From Actinomycetes bacterium (GTDB lineage: Bacteria; Actinomycetota; Actinomycetes; Mycobacteriales; Mycobacteriaceae): a DNA stretch of 23,254 nucleotides. Positions 7,721-15,158 of the stretch are shown here, piece after piece (the first letter of the stretch is position 1; the number at the start of each line of letters is the position of its first letter). The DNA lies in the NCBI GenBank assembly GCA_023415515.1, contig JAEZKH010000209.1:1-23254 (forward strand). Reading direction: 5' to 3'. The notes under the pieces were generated by a model. The model saw only the letters and a list, made by a program, of their open reading frames with translations, searched no databases and was not told the origin of the DNA. The position numbers were made by a program, and so were the translations under genes.

Positions 7721-7781
7721 CGAGCTTAGCTCCGAATCGGTGATTGTGCAGCGCCATGCACCCCACGGCGAAGGGAGCGCA

Positions 7782-8591
7782 ATGGATCTCGGACTTGCTG
7801 GCCGCAACTTCGTCATCGTCGGAGGCACCACGGGCATGGGCTTTGCGACTGCGCAGCAGCTCGCGGCTGACGGGGCCAACGTGGCGCTTCTCGCCCGCGA
7901 CGGCGATCGGGCCGCTGAGCGAGCCATTCGGATCGCCGACGAGTACGCCGTCGGGGCGATCGGAATCAGCGTAGACGCCGCGGCTCCCGGCGATGGAGTC
8001 GACATCGCCGTCAGGCGCGCGGCCGACGAACTCGGTCCATTGCGCGGCCTTGCGGTCACAGCCGGGCCGATGAACCAGCAGGGACCGTTTCTGGAACACG
8101 GCGACGACTCCTGGGACTGGTACTACCAGGTGATTCTGATGGCAACGGTGCGCTCCTGCCGTGCGGTGATCCCGCACCTACAACGCAACGGCGGCGGGAC
8201 GATCGTCACGACCGCCGCATACTCGGTGCGCGCACCCAAGATCCTGATACCTCCCTACAACACGTTGAAGGCGTCGGTACTGACGATTTCGAAGATCCTC
8301 GCCAAAACGCACGGACCCGACGGCATTCGCGTCAATACCGTGTGCCCCGGCCTGTTCGACACCGAGGTCAACGATTTCATTCGCGCGCAGCGTGCGCAGG
8401 AGTACGGCGTGCCGCCACAGGACGCGATCTACACCCATCTGGCGAGCAACCCGGCGTGGAACATGCGGGTCGCCCTCGATCGCGGTGGCCGTCCCACCGA
8501 GGCGGGCGAGTTGATCGCTTTCCTGCTAAGCGATCGTGCCGCCTACATGACCGGCGCCGCCATCAACATCGACGGCGGTACCGATTTCTAG
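7782..8591 (+). CDS. Short-chain dehydrogenase/reductase
   Basis: A 269-residue SDR. Seen: cofactor motif GGTTGMG (14-20), LLARD after strand 2, TAGP at the usual NAG place (93-96), Thr143/Thr144 where the catalytic Ser is expected, then Tyr159 and Lys163 (YNTLK), CPG at 188-190 and a C-terminal INIDGGTDF. Loss of the Ser in favour of Thr and the altered NAG place it among divergent SDRs. The ATG at 7782 is supported by AAGGGAG 5 nt upstream; longer in-frame extension would run through the control region. It is transcribed alone, divergent from the TetR gene and convergent with the acyl-CoA dehydrogenase gene (18-bp gap). Confidence 0.88.
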   Translation: MDLGLAGRNFVIVGGTTGMGFATAQQLAADGANVALLARDGDRAAERAIRIADEYAVGAIGISVDAAAPGDGVDIAVRRAADELGPLRGLAVTAGPMNQQGPFLEHGDDSWDWYYQVILMATVRSCRAVIPHLQRNGGGTIVTTAAYSVRAPKILIPPYNTLKASVLTISKILAKTHGPDGIRVNTVCPGLFDTEVNDFIRAQRAQEYGVPPQDAIYTHLASNPAWNMRVALDRGGRPTEAGELIAFLLSDRAAYMTGAAINIDGGTDF

Positions 8592-8609
8592 CGGTGGCAC
8601 CGAGGTCGG

Positions 8610-9737
8610 CTAGATGCCGACCCTGTCGGCGAGAAGCCTGCGGTGATAGGCCGCGTCGCCCAGAAGGTGTTCCGAGGACTTCGCGCGCTTGAAGTACAGG
8701 TGCGCGGGGTGCTCCCAGGTGAAGCCGATGCCGCCGTGCATCTGGATGCTGGCCGCCGCGGCACGGGAGTATGTGTCCGAGCAGAACGCCTTGGCCAGCG
8801 ACGCCGCAGCCGGGAGCTCGTCGGACCGCAGAGCGGCTGTCATCGCTGCGTATTGCGCAGCGCCGCGGGCACATTCGATGTCCAACATCAGATCGGCGCA
8901 CTTGTGCCGGATGGCTTGAAAGGATCCGATCGCCTTCCCGAACTGTTTGCGGGTCTTCGCATAGTCCACCGCGATGTCGAGGCACCGCTGGGCGCCACCG
9001 ACCTGCTCTGCGGCCAAGCCGGCTGCGGCGATGTCCAGCGCGCGCGACAACGCAGGCCAAGCGTGGCCGTCGATACCCACCAAATCCGCAGGTGTGTCGT
9101 CGAATTCGATGGTCGCCTGCCGTCTGGTCGAATCCAGCGTCGACAGTGCCCGCCGCTTCGGAGGATGCGGGTCCGCGACGGCGAAAAGCGAGATACCCGC
9201 GTCGCTGCGTGCGGCAACCAGGATCAGGTCTGCGTTGAGGCCGTCGAGCACGAACGTCTTCGTGCCGCGGAGACGCCACGAGCCGCCGTCACGGTGTGCC
9301 CGCGTTTCGATGGCGTCGGCGTCCCAGCGGCCCGACTGCTCGGTCAGGGCGAGGGCGGCGACCGTTTCGCCCGATGCGATTCCAGGCAGGTAGCGTTCCT
9401 GCGCGTCGAGGTCTCCGCATTCCAGCAGGACGTTGCCCGCGAGCACCACCGATCCGAAGTACGGACCGGGTAGCAGGGCCCGACCCATTTCCTCCAGGAC
9501 GATCCCGAGTTCGACGACGCTGAAGCCCAGACCGCCGAACCGCTCCGGCACGGCCAACCCCTGCAGCCCCAACTGACTGGCCATCTGGTGCCACACCGCG
9601 CGGTCGTACCCTTCGTCTGATTCGATCGCGCGACGCACGTCGCTCTCGCCTGACTTCGCCTCGAGGAATGCCCGGACGGTGCGGCGCAACTCGAGTTGCT
9701 CGTCGGTCAGCGCGAAACCATCAGCAATGCCGGTCAT
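8610..9737 (-). CDS. Acyl-CoA dehydrogenase family protein
   Basis: A 375-residue flavoprotein with the three-part acyl-CoA dehydrogenase fold. Seen: helical N domain (LTDEQLELRRTVRAFLEAK), LAVPERFGGLG, middle beta domain with ALTEQSG and GTKTFVLDG, then the C-terminal helical domain with TRKQFGKAIGSFQAIRHKCAD and QMHGGIGFTWEHPAHLYFKRA. It would introduce an alpha,beta double bond into an acyl-CoA, passing electrons to ETF. The classic YEGT segment is absent (SSEHLLGD instead), as in mycobacterial FadE subunits that act as heteromers; Glu244 is a candidate base. No second dehydrogenase is present to pair with it. Its ATG follows the stop of the upstream NTF2-like gene by 1 nt. Confidence 0.9.
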   Translation of the reverse strand: MTGIADGFALTDEQLELRRTVRAFLEAKSGESDVRRAIESDEGYDRAVWHQMASQLGLQGLAVPERFGGLGFSVVELGIVLEEMGRALLPGPYFGSVVLAGNVLLECGDLDAQERYLPGIASGETVAALALTEQSGRWDADAIETRAHRDGGSWRLRGTKTFVLDGLNADLILVAARSDAGISLFAVADPHPPKRRALSTLDSTRRQATIEFDDTPADLVGIDGHAWPALSRALDIAAAGLAAEQVGGAQRCLDIAVDYAKTRKQFGKAIGSFQAIRHKCADLMLDIECARGAAQYAAMTAALRSDELPAAASLAKAFCSDTYSRAAAASIQMHGGIGFTWEHPAHLYFKRAKSSEHLLGDAAYHRRLLADRVGI

Positions 9738-9738
9738 T

Positions 9739-10398
9739 TCAGCGCTGCCTCGGATCGTCACCGGCACGTCCCGTTGGGTTGACGCGGGGGACGGACGTGT
9801 CGCGGCGCAGAGTCGCCAGCCATTGCCCGGCGGCGGCAGGCGGCGGTACCGGAGCATCGAGGCGGCCGGGGTCGGCTGCTCGAAACTCCGCCCACGACGG
9901 GAACGCGTCATGAAAGTGCCCGTCGTGTCCCGTGGTGCCCGGCCACCGCACCTTCCCTGCACCGGTCGGTGGGTCGGTGATGTCGGTCTGGTACCAAAAA
10001 AGCGGCGTGCGTCTGGCGAAGTACCACTGTCCGTCGCGACGCTCATAGGTGTCGAGGTAGGCCAGAAATTCGATGACCCAGACCTTTTCGGTTTCCAGGT
10101 CATTGCGCGAGTAGACCAGGCCCGTGGCGTGGTCGCGATCGTGGACGTCGATGACATGCCCCAACACGCCGTGGGCGCTGCCGAGCAGATCGTGACGCAT
10201 CTCGGTGTCGTACCAGGCGCGCAATGCCGCCCGTCCCCGTTGCTTACCGGGTACGCCGACGTCGTCGACGAACAGATTCACCAATGCATCGAGATCACGC
10301 GTATCGAGGGCAACGGCGTATTTGGCGGCCAGCTGGCGGATTTCATCGAGTGCTTCAAGGCGTTCGATGCGTGCCTGCAGGTTCTCGAAGGAGTTCAC
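9739..10398 (-). CDS. NTF2-like (SnoaL-like) protein
   Basis: A 219-residue protein beginning with a long charged helix (FENLQARIERLEALDEIRQLAAKYAVALD) and RDLDALVNLFVDDV, the usual start of SnoaL-like cone-shaped folds; YSRNDLETEKVWVIEFLAYLDTYERRDGQWYFARRTPLFWY is the matching sheet. The fold supports cyclases, dehydratases and isomerases or binding proteins; the reaction here is unknown. The last 60 residues are Pro/Arg/Trp-rich and not part of the core fold. The GTG start at 10396-10398 overlaps the stop of the acyl-CoA synthetase gene by 4 nt (GTGA). The preceding and following genes are an acyl-CoA synthetase and a dehydrogenase, so it probably acts on the same CoA intermediates. Confidence 0.85.
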   Translation of the reverse strand: MNSFENLQARIERLEALDEIRQLAAKYAVALDTRDLDALVNLFVDDVGVPGKQRGRAALRAWYDTEMRHDLLGSAHGVLGHVIDVHDRDHATGLVYSRNDLETEKVWVIEFLAYLDTYERRDGQWYFARRTPLFWYQTDITDPPTGAGKVRWPGTTGHDGHFHDAFPSWAEFRAADPGRLDAPVPPPAAAGQWLATLRRDTSVPRVNPTGRAGDDPRQR

Positions 10399-12011
10399 GA
10401 CAGCGATCCGGTCGCCAGAAGTGCCGACAGTCGCACCTTGTCGATCTTGTTCGTGGTGGTGTACGGCAACCCGTCGGCATTGGGCAGGATCACCCAGTTC
10501 TTCGGAACCTTGTATGCGGCCAACACCTTTCGACACTCGGCGACGAGCCCCGCAGGCTGTGCGGACGCGCCCTCGTTCAACACCACCACCGCGCTCACGA
10601 CGGCGCCCTTGTCCGGGTCGGGGATGCCGACGACGTAGGCGATCCTGACGCCGTCGATCCTGCCGAGTGCGGCCTCGACCTCGACGGGTGCAACATTGGC
10701 TCCCGAGGTCTTGATCATGTCGTCAGTGCGTCCTGAGAAGAACAGGTGACCGTCGTCGTCGCGGAAACCCGCGTCCTTCGTGTGGTACCAACCGTCGGCA
10801 TCGAACAGGTCGTTGTGTCGTTTACCGACGATGCCGCGCATCATCGCGGTGCCGCGCACGCAGATCTCACCCACGACGCCGTTCGGTATCTCCTTGCCCT
10901 CTTCGTCGACGATCTTGTGCTCGTAGCCGGGCGCTGACACTCCGAGTGACCCCCGCTTGTCTTCCGGCAGCTGTTCGTGCGGTGGCCACCACGTGTGTGA
11001 ACTGCACGTCTCGGTCATGCCCAGTTGTGCGACCCGAAGCGACGGGTCGTCGGCGCGACGATCGACCGGAAGAAGCACTTGTTGGTAGCCTTCGCGCAGG
11101 CTCGACAGGTCGGTGGTCGCGAAGTCCGGGTGGTTGACCAGAGCAGGTCCGACGTGGGGGAAACCCGTTGTGTAGGTGGCGCGCTCGGCCTCCAGAAGGC
11201 GCAACACGTCACCCGCCTCGAACCGGTGCTCGGTGAGGATCGTCACGCCGATCTGCATCGGTCCGAGCAGACCGAACACCAGACCGCCGACCCAGAAGAA
11301 CGCCATCGGGATGTAGACGCGGTCGCTCGGCGTCCACTCGTGCTGGCCGGCGATGAAGCGCGAATGCGCGATGGCGGTCGCGTGTGTGTGAATGATGCCC
11401 TTCGGATCTGAGGTGCTGCCCGAGGTGTAGATCACGACGAGGTCGTCGGCATCCCGCACGGTCGACTCGCAGGCCGCCAGGAACTCCAGCGGCACCGGTG
11501 CGGGCCAGTCATCGTCGCTTCCGAGAGTGAATACGTTGCGTAGCTGAGGCACTCGACTGAGCAGCATATCCGGCCCCGGCGCCATACCCAGCGTGTCCGC
11601 AATGCGCTGGCGCATGTCTTTGCCGAGCAGCGTGTCGACGGTCAACAGCGTGTGGATGTCGGCGTCGCGCAACAACCAGAGCAGCTCTGGTGGCTGGAAA
11701 AACGTGTTTATGGGCACGGCGACCGCGCCGATCCTGGTCGCCGCGAGGAACGCCACCGCGAATTGAGGTCCGTTGGGCGCGAGAATTCCAACCCTGGCGC
11801 CCTTGGTGACCCCCGCGCCGAGCAATCGCCGGGCCATGTCCGCTGACGCGGCTTCGGCCTCGGCGTAGGTGATGCGCTCGACGCTGCCGTCGCCGACCGA
11901 GGACACCACGAAGTCGTTGTCTCCGTAGGCCTCAACCAATGTCGCCAGCATTGCGGGAATGGCCGGCTCATACGGCATCGGGTCGTAGTCGAACGTTCGA
12001 GCCGCACTCAT
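10395..12011 (-). CDS. Acyl-CoA synthetase (AMP-forming, FadD-like)
   Basis: A 538-residue ANL-family ligase of full length. Seen: phosphate loop YTSGSTSDPKG (195-205), GMTET (331-335), adenine/ribose motif GWYHTKDAG (407-415), hinge GRTDDMIKTSG (427-437) and catalytic Lys522 in TTTNKIDK. It activates a carboxylic acid with ATP and CoA to an acyl-CoA via an acyl-adenylate in the cytoplasm. The chain length or ring nature of the substrate cannot be read. The ATG at 12009-12011 lies 10 bp after the crotonase stop, and its own stop overlaps the NTF2-like start. It is the first of two such ligases in the block, one in each divergent operon. Confidence 0.93.
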   Translation of the reverse strand: MSAARTFDYDPMPYEPAIPAMLATLVEAYGDNDFVVSSVGDGSVERITYAEAEAASADMARRLLGAGVTKGARVGILAPNGPQFAVAFLAATRIGAVAVPINTFFQPPELLWLLRDADIHTLLTVDTLLGKDMRQRIADTLGMAPGPDMLLSRVPQLRNVFTLGSDDDWPAPVPLEFLAACESTVRDADDLVVIYTSGSTSDPKGIIHTHATAIAHSRFIAGQHEWTPSDRVYIPMAFFWVGGLVFGLLGPMQIGVTILTEHRFEAGDVLRLLEAERATYTTGFPHVGPALVNHPDFATTDLSSLREGYQQVLLPVDRRADDPSLRVAQLGMTETCSSHTWWPPHEQLPEDKRGSLGVSAPGYEHKIVDEEGKEIPNGVVGEICVRGTAMMRGIVGKRHNDLFDADGWYHTKDAGFRDDDGHLFFSGRTDDMIKTSGANVAPVEVEAALGRIDGVRIAYVVGIPDPDKGAVVSAVVVLNEGASAQPAGLVAECRKVLAAYKVPKNWVILPNADGLPYTTTNKIDKVRLSALLATGSLS

Positions 12012-12021
12012 CGCGCGTCCC

Positions 12022-12804
12022 TCATTCGACGACCCATCGTGGCTCCCGCTTCTCGGCGAAGGCGGCCATCCCCTCCCGGTAGTCGGGGTGGGTCATCTGG
12101 TGTTGTAGGACGTACCGGTACGCGACGTCGTTCGCCGCGCGCAGACCCACGTCGAGGCTCGTCCACATGGCCTTGATGGATGCCTGCACGGTGGCGGGCG
12201 AGAGTTCGGCGATGGACAACGCGATCTCACGCGCGCGTTCGGCGAGACGCTCGGCGGGGACCACCTCGTTGATGAGTCCGATCTGATAGCCGCGCTCGGC
12301 AGTGATACGGCCGTCCTTGGTCATCAACGCCAACTGCATGACCATCGACAGCGGCATCCGCCGCAGCAGCACAGCGGGTTCGAGCGCGAAGACGTTGCCG
12401 ACCTTCAGATGCGTGTCGATGAGCTCGGCGTGCTCGGCGGCGATGATGAGATCGGAATCGGCGACCTGATGCAGGGCACCACCCACCGCCATGCCGTTGA
12501 GCGCGCAGATGACCGGCTTCCACACGTTGTGGTGCAGCCGCGAGCCCGGCACCTTGTTGCGGATACCGCCTTCGGCGGTGGCGCGGATGTCCTGGCCGGC
12601 ACAGAACGCCCGGTCACCGGCGCCGGTGATGATCGCGACCCTGATGTCGGGGTCGTCGCGGACGCGCGCCCAGGCGATTCCGAGCTCGGTGCGCGTGAGG
12701 TCGTCAGTGGCGTTCAGCCGCTCGGGACGGTTGATGGTGATCGTCGCGACATGGTCGCTGACGTCGAACAGGATTCTCTTCAGGTCCACCGGTTCCCCTG
12801 GCAT
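12022..12804 (-). CDS. Enoyl-CoA hydratase/isomerase (crotonase) family protein lacking the usual Glu pair
   Basis: A crotonase-fold protein of 260 residues. Seen: INRPERLNA, FCAGQD (67-72), oxyanion-hole region ALNGMAVGGAL, and a C-terminal FAEKREPRW typical of the family. Aligned by eye with rat enoyl-CoA hydratase, the two catalytic glutamates (144 and 164) fall on His112 and His132, so simple hydration is unlikely. His at the second position is also used by 6-oxocamphor hydrolase, a C-C bond hydrolase of this superfamily (comparison from memory). Start: the ATG at 12804 gives the longest frame, but a GTG five codons later (12789) has a better ribosome site (AGGGGA) and may be the true start. 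It is preceded by a 58-bp region with a strong inverted repeat. Confidence 0.88.
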   Translation of the reverse strand: MPGEPVDLKRILFDVSDHVATITINRPERLNATDDLTRTELGIAWARVRDDPDIRVAIITGAGDRAFCAGQDIRATAEGGIRNKVPGSRLHHNVWKPVICALNGMAVGGALHQVADSDLIIAAEHAELIDTHLKVGNVFALEPAVLLRRMPLSMVMQLALMTKDGRITAERGYQIGLINEVVPAERLAERAREIALSIAELSPATVQASIKAMWTSLDVGLRAANDVAYRYVLQHQMTHPDYREGMAAFAEKREPRWVVE

Positions 12805-12818
12805 CGTCGCGCAATGGC

Positions 12819-12847
12819 ATTGAACATAATATCAGTATCTGTTCAAT
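12819..12847 (-). promoter_or_regulatory. Inverted repeat ATTGAACA-N13-TGTTCAAT upstream of the crotonase gene
   Basis: Perfect 8-bp arms at 12819-12826 and 12840-12847 separated by 13 nt. The spacer region on the minus strand includes a -10-like TATTAT (complement of 12826-12831), placing a start site about 15-30 nt before the crotonase start codons. This 58-bp gap between two genes on the same strand therefore probably carries an internal, regulated promoter. The arms match the octamer found in three other control regions. Confidence 0.55.
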
Positions 12848-12862
12848 CGTTCTGTGAATGGC

Positions 12863-13612
12863 TCATGGCATCCATTGCCCGCCCGACACTGAGATCAGCT
12901 GGCCGGTGACATGTTTGGCCGCGGGCGAGCAGAGGAACGCCACCACCTGCGCCACGTCGGCCGGATCACCGATCTCGCCGGTCAGCGTGGACTGCCGCAT
13001 CTGGTCGAGCTCGTCCTCGGTCTTGCGGGACAACAGCCAGGGGGTCGCCGTGGTGCCGACGACGACGGTGTTCACCCGAACCCCGGACGGACCGAGTTGC
13101 ACCGCCATCAGCCGACTCAGCCCCTCGCCGCCCGCCTTGGCCGCCGCGTAGCCAGGCGGCCCCGTCCGGACACCGTGTGCAGAAACCGAACTGATGTTGA
13201 CGATTGCGCCCCCACCGTGTTCGACCATCTGCCTGGCGACGAGCTGGGAGACGATGAAAGTGCCCTTGAGGTTCACCTCGACGATGGCGTCCCAGTCCTC
13301 GTCGGTCTGGTCGAGGAAGGTGGCGGGCAGCGTCATCCCCGCGTTGTTCACCAGGACGCTGATCGGGGCGTGGTCGGCGCTCAGCGCGGCGACAGCAGCT
13401 TCGAGCGCCGTGCGGTCAGTGATCGACAGATGCAGGGGAACGAGTAAGCCCTGGCGTGCGGCCGCTGAATCCGCCGCCCGAGACACCGCTTTGGCGTTGA
13501 CATCGATGACCGCGACGCGGTAACCGCGTGCGATGAGCTCGCCGGCTATCGACTCGCCGATGCCGCGGGCGCCGCCCGTGACGATTGCCGTCGGCCGCGA
13601 ATCATCCGACAC
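12863..13612 (-). CDS. Short-chain dehydrogenase/reductase (FabG-like)
   Basis: A 249-residue classical SDR with all landmarks: TGGARGIG (12-19), Asp37 (favours NAD), NNAG (89-92), Asn114, Ser142, Tyr155 and Lys159, and a C-terminal SGGQWMP. It may act as a 3-hydroxyacyl-CoA or other alcohol dehydrogenase in the same pathway (inference from position). The GTG at 13610-13612 lies inside the end of the TetR gene (11-nt overlap), and no strong ribosome site is visible, so it is probably translated by coupling. It is the last gene of the MaoC-TetR-SDR group. Confidence 0.9.
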   Translation of the reverse strand: MSDDSRPTAIVTGGARGIGESIAGELIARGYRVAVIDVNAKAVSRAADSAAARQGLLVPLHLSITDRTALEAAVAALSADHAPISVLVNNAGMTLPATFLDQTDEDWDAIVEVNLKGTFIVSQLVARQMVEHGGGAIVNISSVSAHGVRTGPPGYAAAKAGGEGLSRLMAVQLGPSGVRVNTVVVGTTATPWLLSRKTEDELDQMRQSTLTGEIGDPADVAQVVAFLCSPAAKHVTGQLISVSGGQWMP

Positions 13613-14225
13613 GAAGATCTCTGTTCTGCTTCACAAGACGCTCCATCCGAGTGATCGACGGCCGCATCAGCCCCACGGCTTCGGCCACGTATGCGGCGAG
13701 ATTGCCGGAGCCGCCTCCGGATACCCACGAGTCGATCGCGGTGCGGTTGGCGGAGTTGATGGCCGCGGCCGCAAGCCTCGGCCGCAGGTCGGTGGCAGTG
13801 TCCGCGCCGAGCCAGCGCGCGACTTCGGTGGTCATCGTGTCGATCCAATCATCATTGATCCGAAGCATGGTGGCGCGCAGTGCGGGCAGGCTGTGGTACA
13901 GCCGCGCCCGCACCAGGAAGATCTCCGGCTGTTCGGTTATCGCCTCGGCGACCGCATTGGACGCCTCGGCCAGCGCACCCCACAGCGTGGTCGATCTCGA
14001 TGCGCGGAAGCGCCGCAGTGCCTCGTCGAGACGCTCGGCGTATCCGTCGAAGAGAATGTCCTCCTTGGTGGCGAAGTGGTGGAAGAACGTCCGCGGGGCG
14101 ACGCCTGCCGCCGCCGAGATCTGCTCGACGGTGGTCGACTCGTATCCGTTCGCGGTGAACAGTTCGATCGCCGCGTGGGTCAAGGCCTCCCGGTTGCGTT
14201 GACCCCTCAACCTCCGCTGGTCCAT
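13602..14225 (-). CDS. TetR/AcrR family transcriptional regulator
   Basis: A 207-residue TetR-type protein. The helix-turn-helix is about residues 31-50 (TTVEQISAAAGVAPRTFFHHF), followed by TKEDILFDGYAERL; the C-terminal domain is all-helical and unassigned. The ATG is separated from the MaoC stop by a single base (TGA-T-ATG). Being embedded between a hydratase and an SDR in the leftward operon, and flanked by the inverted-repeat sites at 12819-12847 and 15101-15138, it is the better candidate for the local pathway repressor of the two TetR genes. The ligand would be expected to be a CoA thioester or the pathway acid (inference). Confidence 0.92.
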   Translation of the reverse strand: MDQRRLRGQRNREALTHAAIELFTANGYESTTVEQISAAAGVAPRTFFHHFATKEDILFDGYAERLDEALRRFRASRSTTLWGALAEASNAVAEAITEQPEIFLVRARLYHSLPALRATMLRINDDWIDTMTTEVARWLGADTATDLRPRLAAAAINSANRTAIDSWVSGGGSGNLAAYVAEAVGLMRPSITRMERLVKQNRDLRVG

Positions 14226-14226
14226 A

Positions 14227-15066
14227 TCAGCATCCGGCCAACGTGGCGGTGCCTGCAGTCAGGGCGACGGTGGCGCCCTGGGTCGTTCTGAAGCTGACGC
14301 CGTCAGGCCGGCGCCAGACCTCGGTGTGCAGAACGGAGCCGAGCATGACTGGCTTGGCGAACCTGCAGGCAATCGAGCGCAGCGTCTGCGGGTCCCCCCC
14401 GCCCGCGGTGTTGATGAGTGCCCGCGCAGCGAAGCCGAGCGTGCACAGGCCGTGCAGGAAGACGTCGTCGAAACCGAATTTCTGCGCGGCCGCCGGATCG
14501 ATGTGAAGGGGGTTGCGGTCGCCGCTGAGACGATAGATGGCCGCCTGCTCGGGCCTGATCTCATCTCGGTAGACGTAGTCCGGGGTGCCCTCTGCGTCAT
14601 CGGGGCCTGCCGGGCCACGGTCGCCGCCGAACCCGCCAGCGCCGAGCACCATCGTCTGCCCGACCGCGGTGAACAACGGTCCGTCGCCGTCCACTCCGTG
14701 CGACGTCACCTCGATGGCGGCGTGTTTGCCTTTGTCCCATATCGCAGTCACCTCGGCGGTGACATGAACTTCGCCGCTCGCGCAGATCGGCCGATCGAGG
14801 TGCAGGCTCTGGGCCGAGTGCACGATCGGGAGCGCACCAAGACCCAGCGTCGTCCGTAGATCTTTGACAGCCCACCAATTGGCGATGAGGGCGTAGGTCG
14901 GAAGTACCGCGGGTCCGCGGTGTTCGTCGAGAAGGTGAAGTTCGTCGGGCGGCCTGGCGCCGACACCAAGCGCGTACAGGATGACGTCGGTGTCCGACCA
15001 TCGAAAATCGGTCGGCTCGAGAACGGTGCCTACCAGGTCATCGGACAGGGTGACGGGGGCGTTCAC
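14227..15066 (-). CDS. MaoC-like double-hotdog (R)-specific enoyl-CoA hydratase
   Basis: A 279-residue protein with two hotdog halves. The C-terminal half carries the hydratase-2 motif: SGDRNPLHID (181-190) with Asp183, Asn185 and His188, then FGFDDVFLHGLCT (197-209). The N-terminal half (LPTYALIANWW, HSAQSLHLDRPI) supports CoA binding. The family adds water to trans-2-enoyl-CoA to give (R)-3-hydroxyacyl-CoA, as in the actinobacterial steroid side-chain and peroxisomal MFE-2 enzymes. Start: GTG at 15064-15066 with GGAGG 5-6 nt upstream. It is the first gene of the leftward operon, divergent from the LLM oxidoreductase gene, and probably prepares the substrate of the retro-aldolase encoded at 17722. 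Confidence 0.92.
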   Translation of the reverse strand: MNAPVTLSDDLVGTVLEPTDFRWSDTDVILYALGVGARPPDELHLLDEHRGPAVLPTYALIANWWAVKDLRTTLGLGALPIVHSAQSLHLDRPICASGEVHVTAEVTAIWDKGKHAAIEVTSHGVDGDGPLFTAVGQTMVLGAGGFGGDRGPAGPDDAEGTPDYVYRDEIRPEQAAIYRLSGDRNPLHIDPAAAQKFGFDDVFLHGLCTLGFAARALINTAGGGDPQTLRSIACRFAKPVMLGSVLHTEVWRRPDGVSFRTTQGATVALTAGTATLAGC

Positions 15067-15089
15067 AAGTCCTCCAGCCGTAGAACGAA

Positions 15090-15121
15090 TTGACGTAATC
15101 TGTTCAATCGTGCAATATAGT
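15090..15121 (+). promoter_or_regulatory. Promoter of the rightward operon with ATTGAACA-type site in its spacer
   Basis: -35-like TTGACG (15090-15095) and an AT-rich -10 region CAATATAGT (15113-15121; a 17-nt spacer to CAATAT). The decamer TGTTCAATCG (15101-15110) lies in the spacer, the same decamer as at 12840-12849 and, inverted, at 19681-19690. A bound repressor would block the promoter. The exact -10 hexamer is uncertain (CAATAT, AATATA or TATAGT). Confidence 0.45.
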
Positions 15122-15138
15122 CGCAGTTACTGCAACTA
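15118..15138. promoter_or_regulatory. 21-bp near-perfect palindrome between MaoC and LLM genes
   Basis: Arms TAGTCGCAGT (15118-15127) and ACTGCAACTA (15129-15138) around a central T match at 9 of 10 positions. It sits at or just after the predicted -10 of the rightward promoter, followed by the palindrome AACTAGTT (15134-15141). Size and position fit a TetR-family operator. Its sequence differs from the neighbouring TGTTCAATCG site. Confidence 0.55.
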
Positions 15139-15158
15139 GTTATAGAGAGGTTGTGGAG

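Noticed and set aside
8592..8609. Possible bidirectional terminator between the convergent SDR and acyl-CoA dehydrogenase genes (CGGTG-G-CACCG and outer CTAGC/GCTAG)
   Set aside because: Stem is short or the loop too long, no T-run on either strand; not distinguishable from chance in GC-rich DNA.
7578..15158. KstR or KstR2 operators of the steroid regulons
   Set aside because: The palindromes seen (ATTGAACA dyad, CATATTG dyad, TAGTCGCAGT dyad) do not match the KstR or KstR2 consensus as I remember them.
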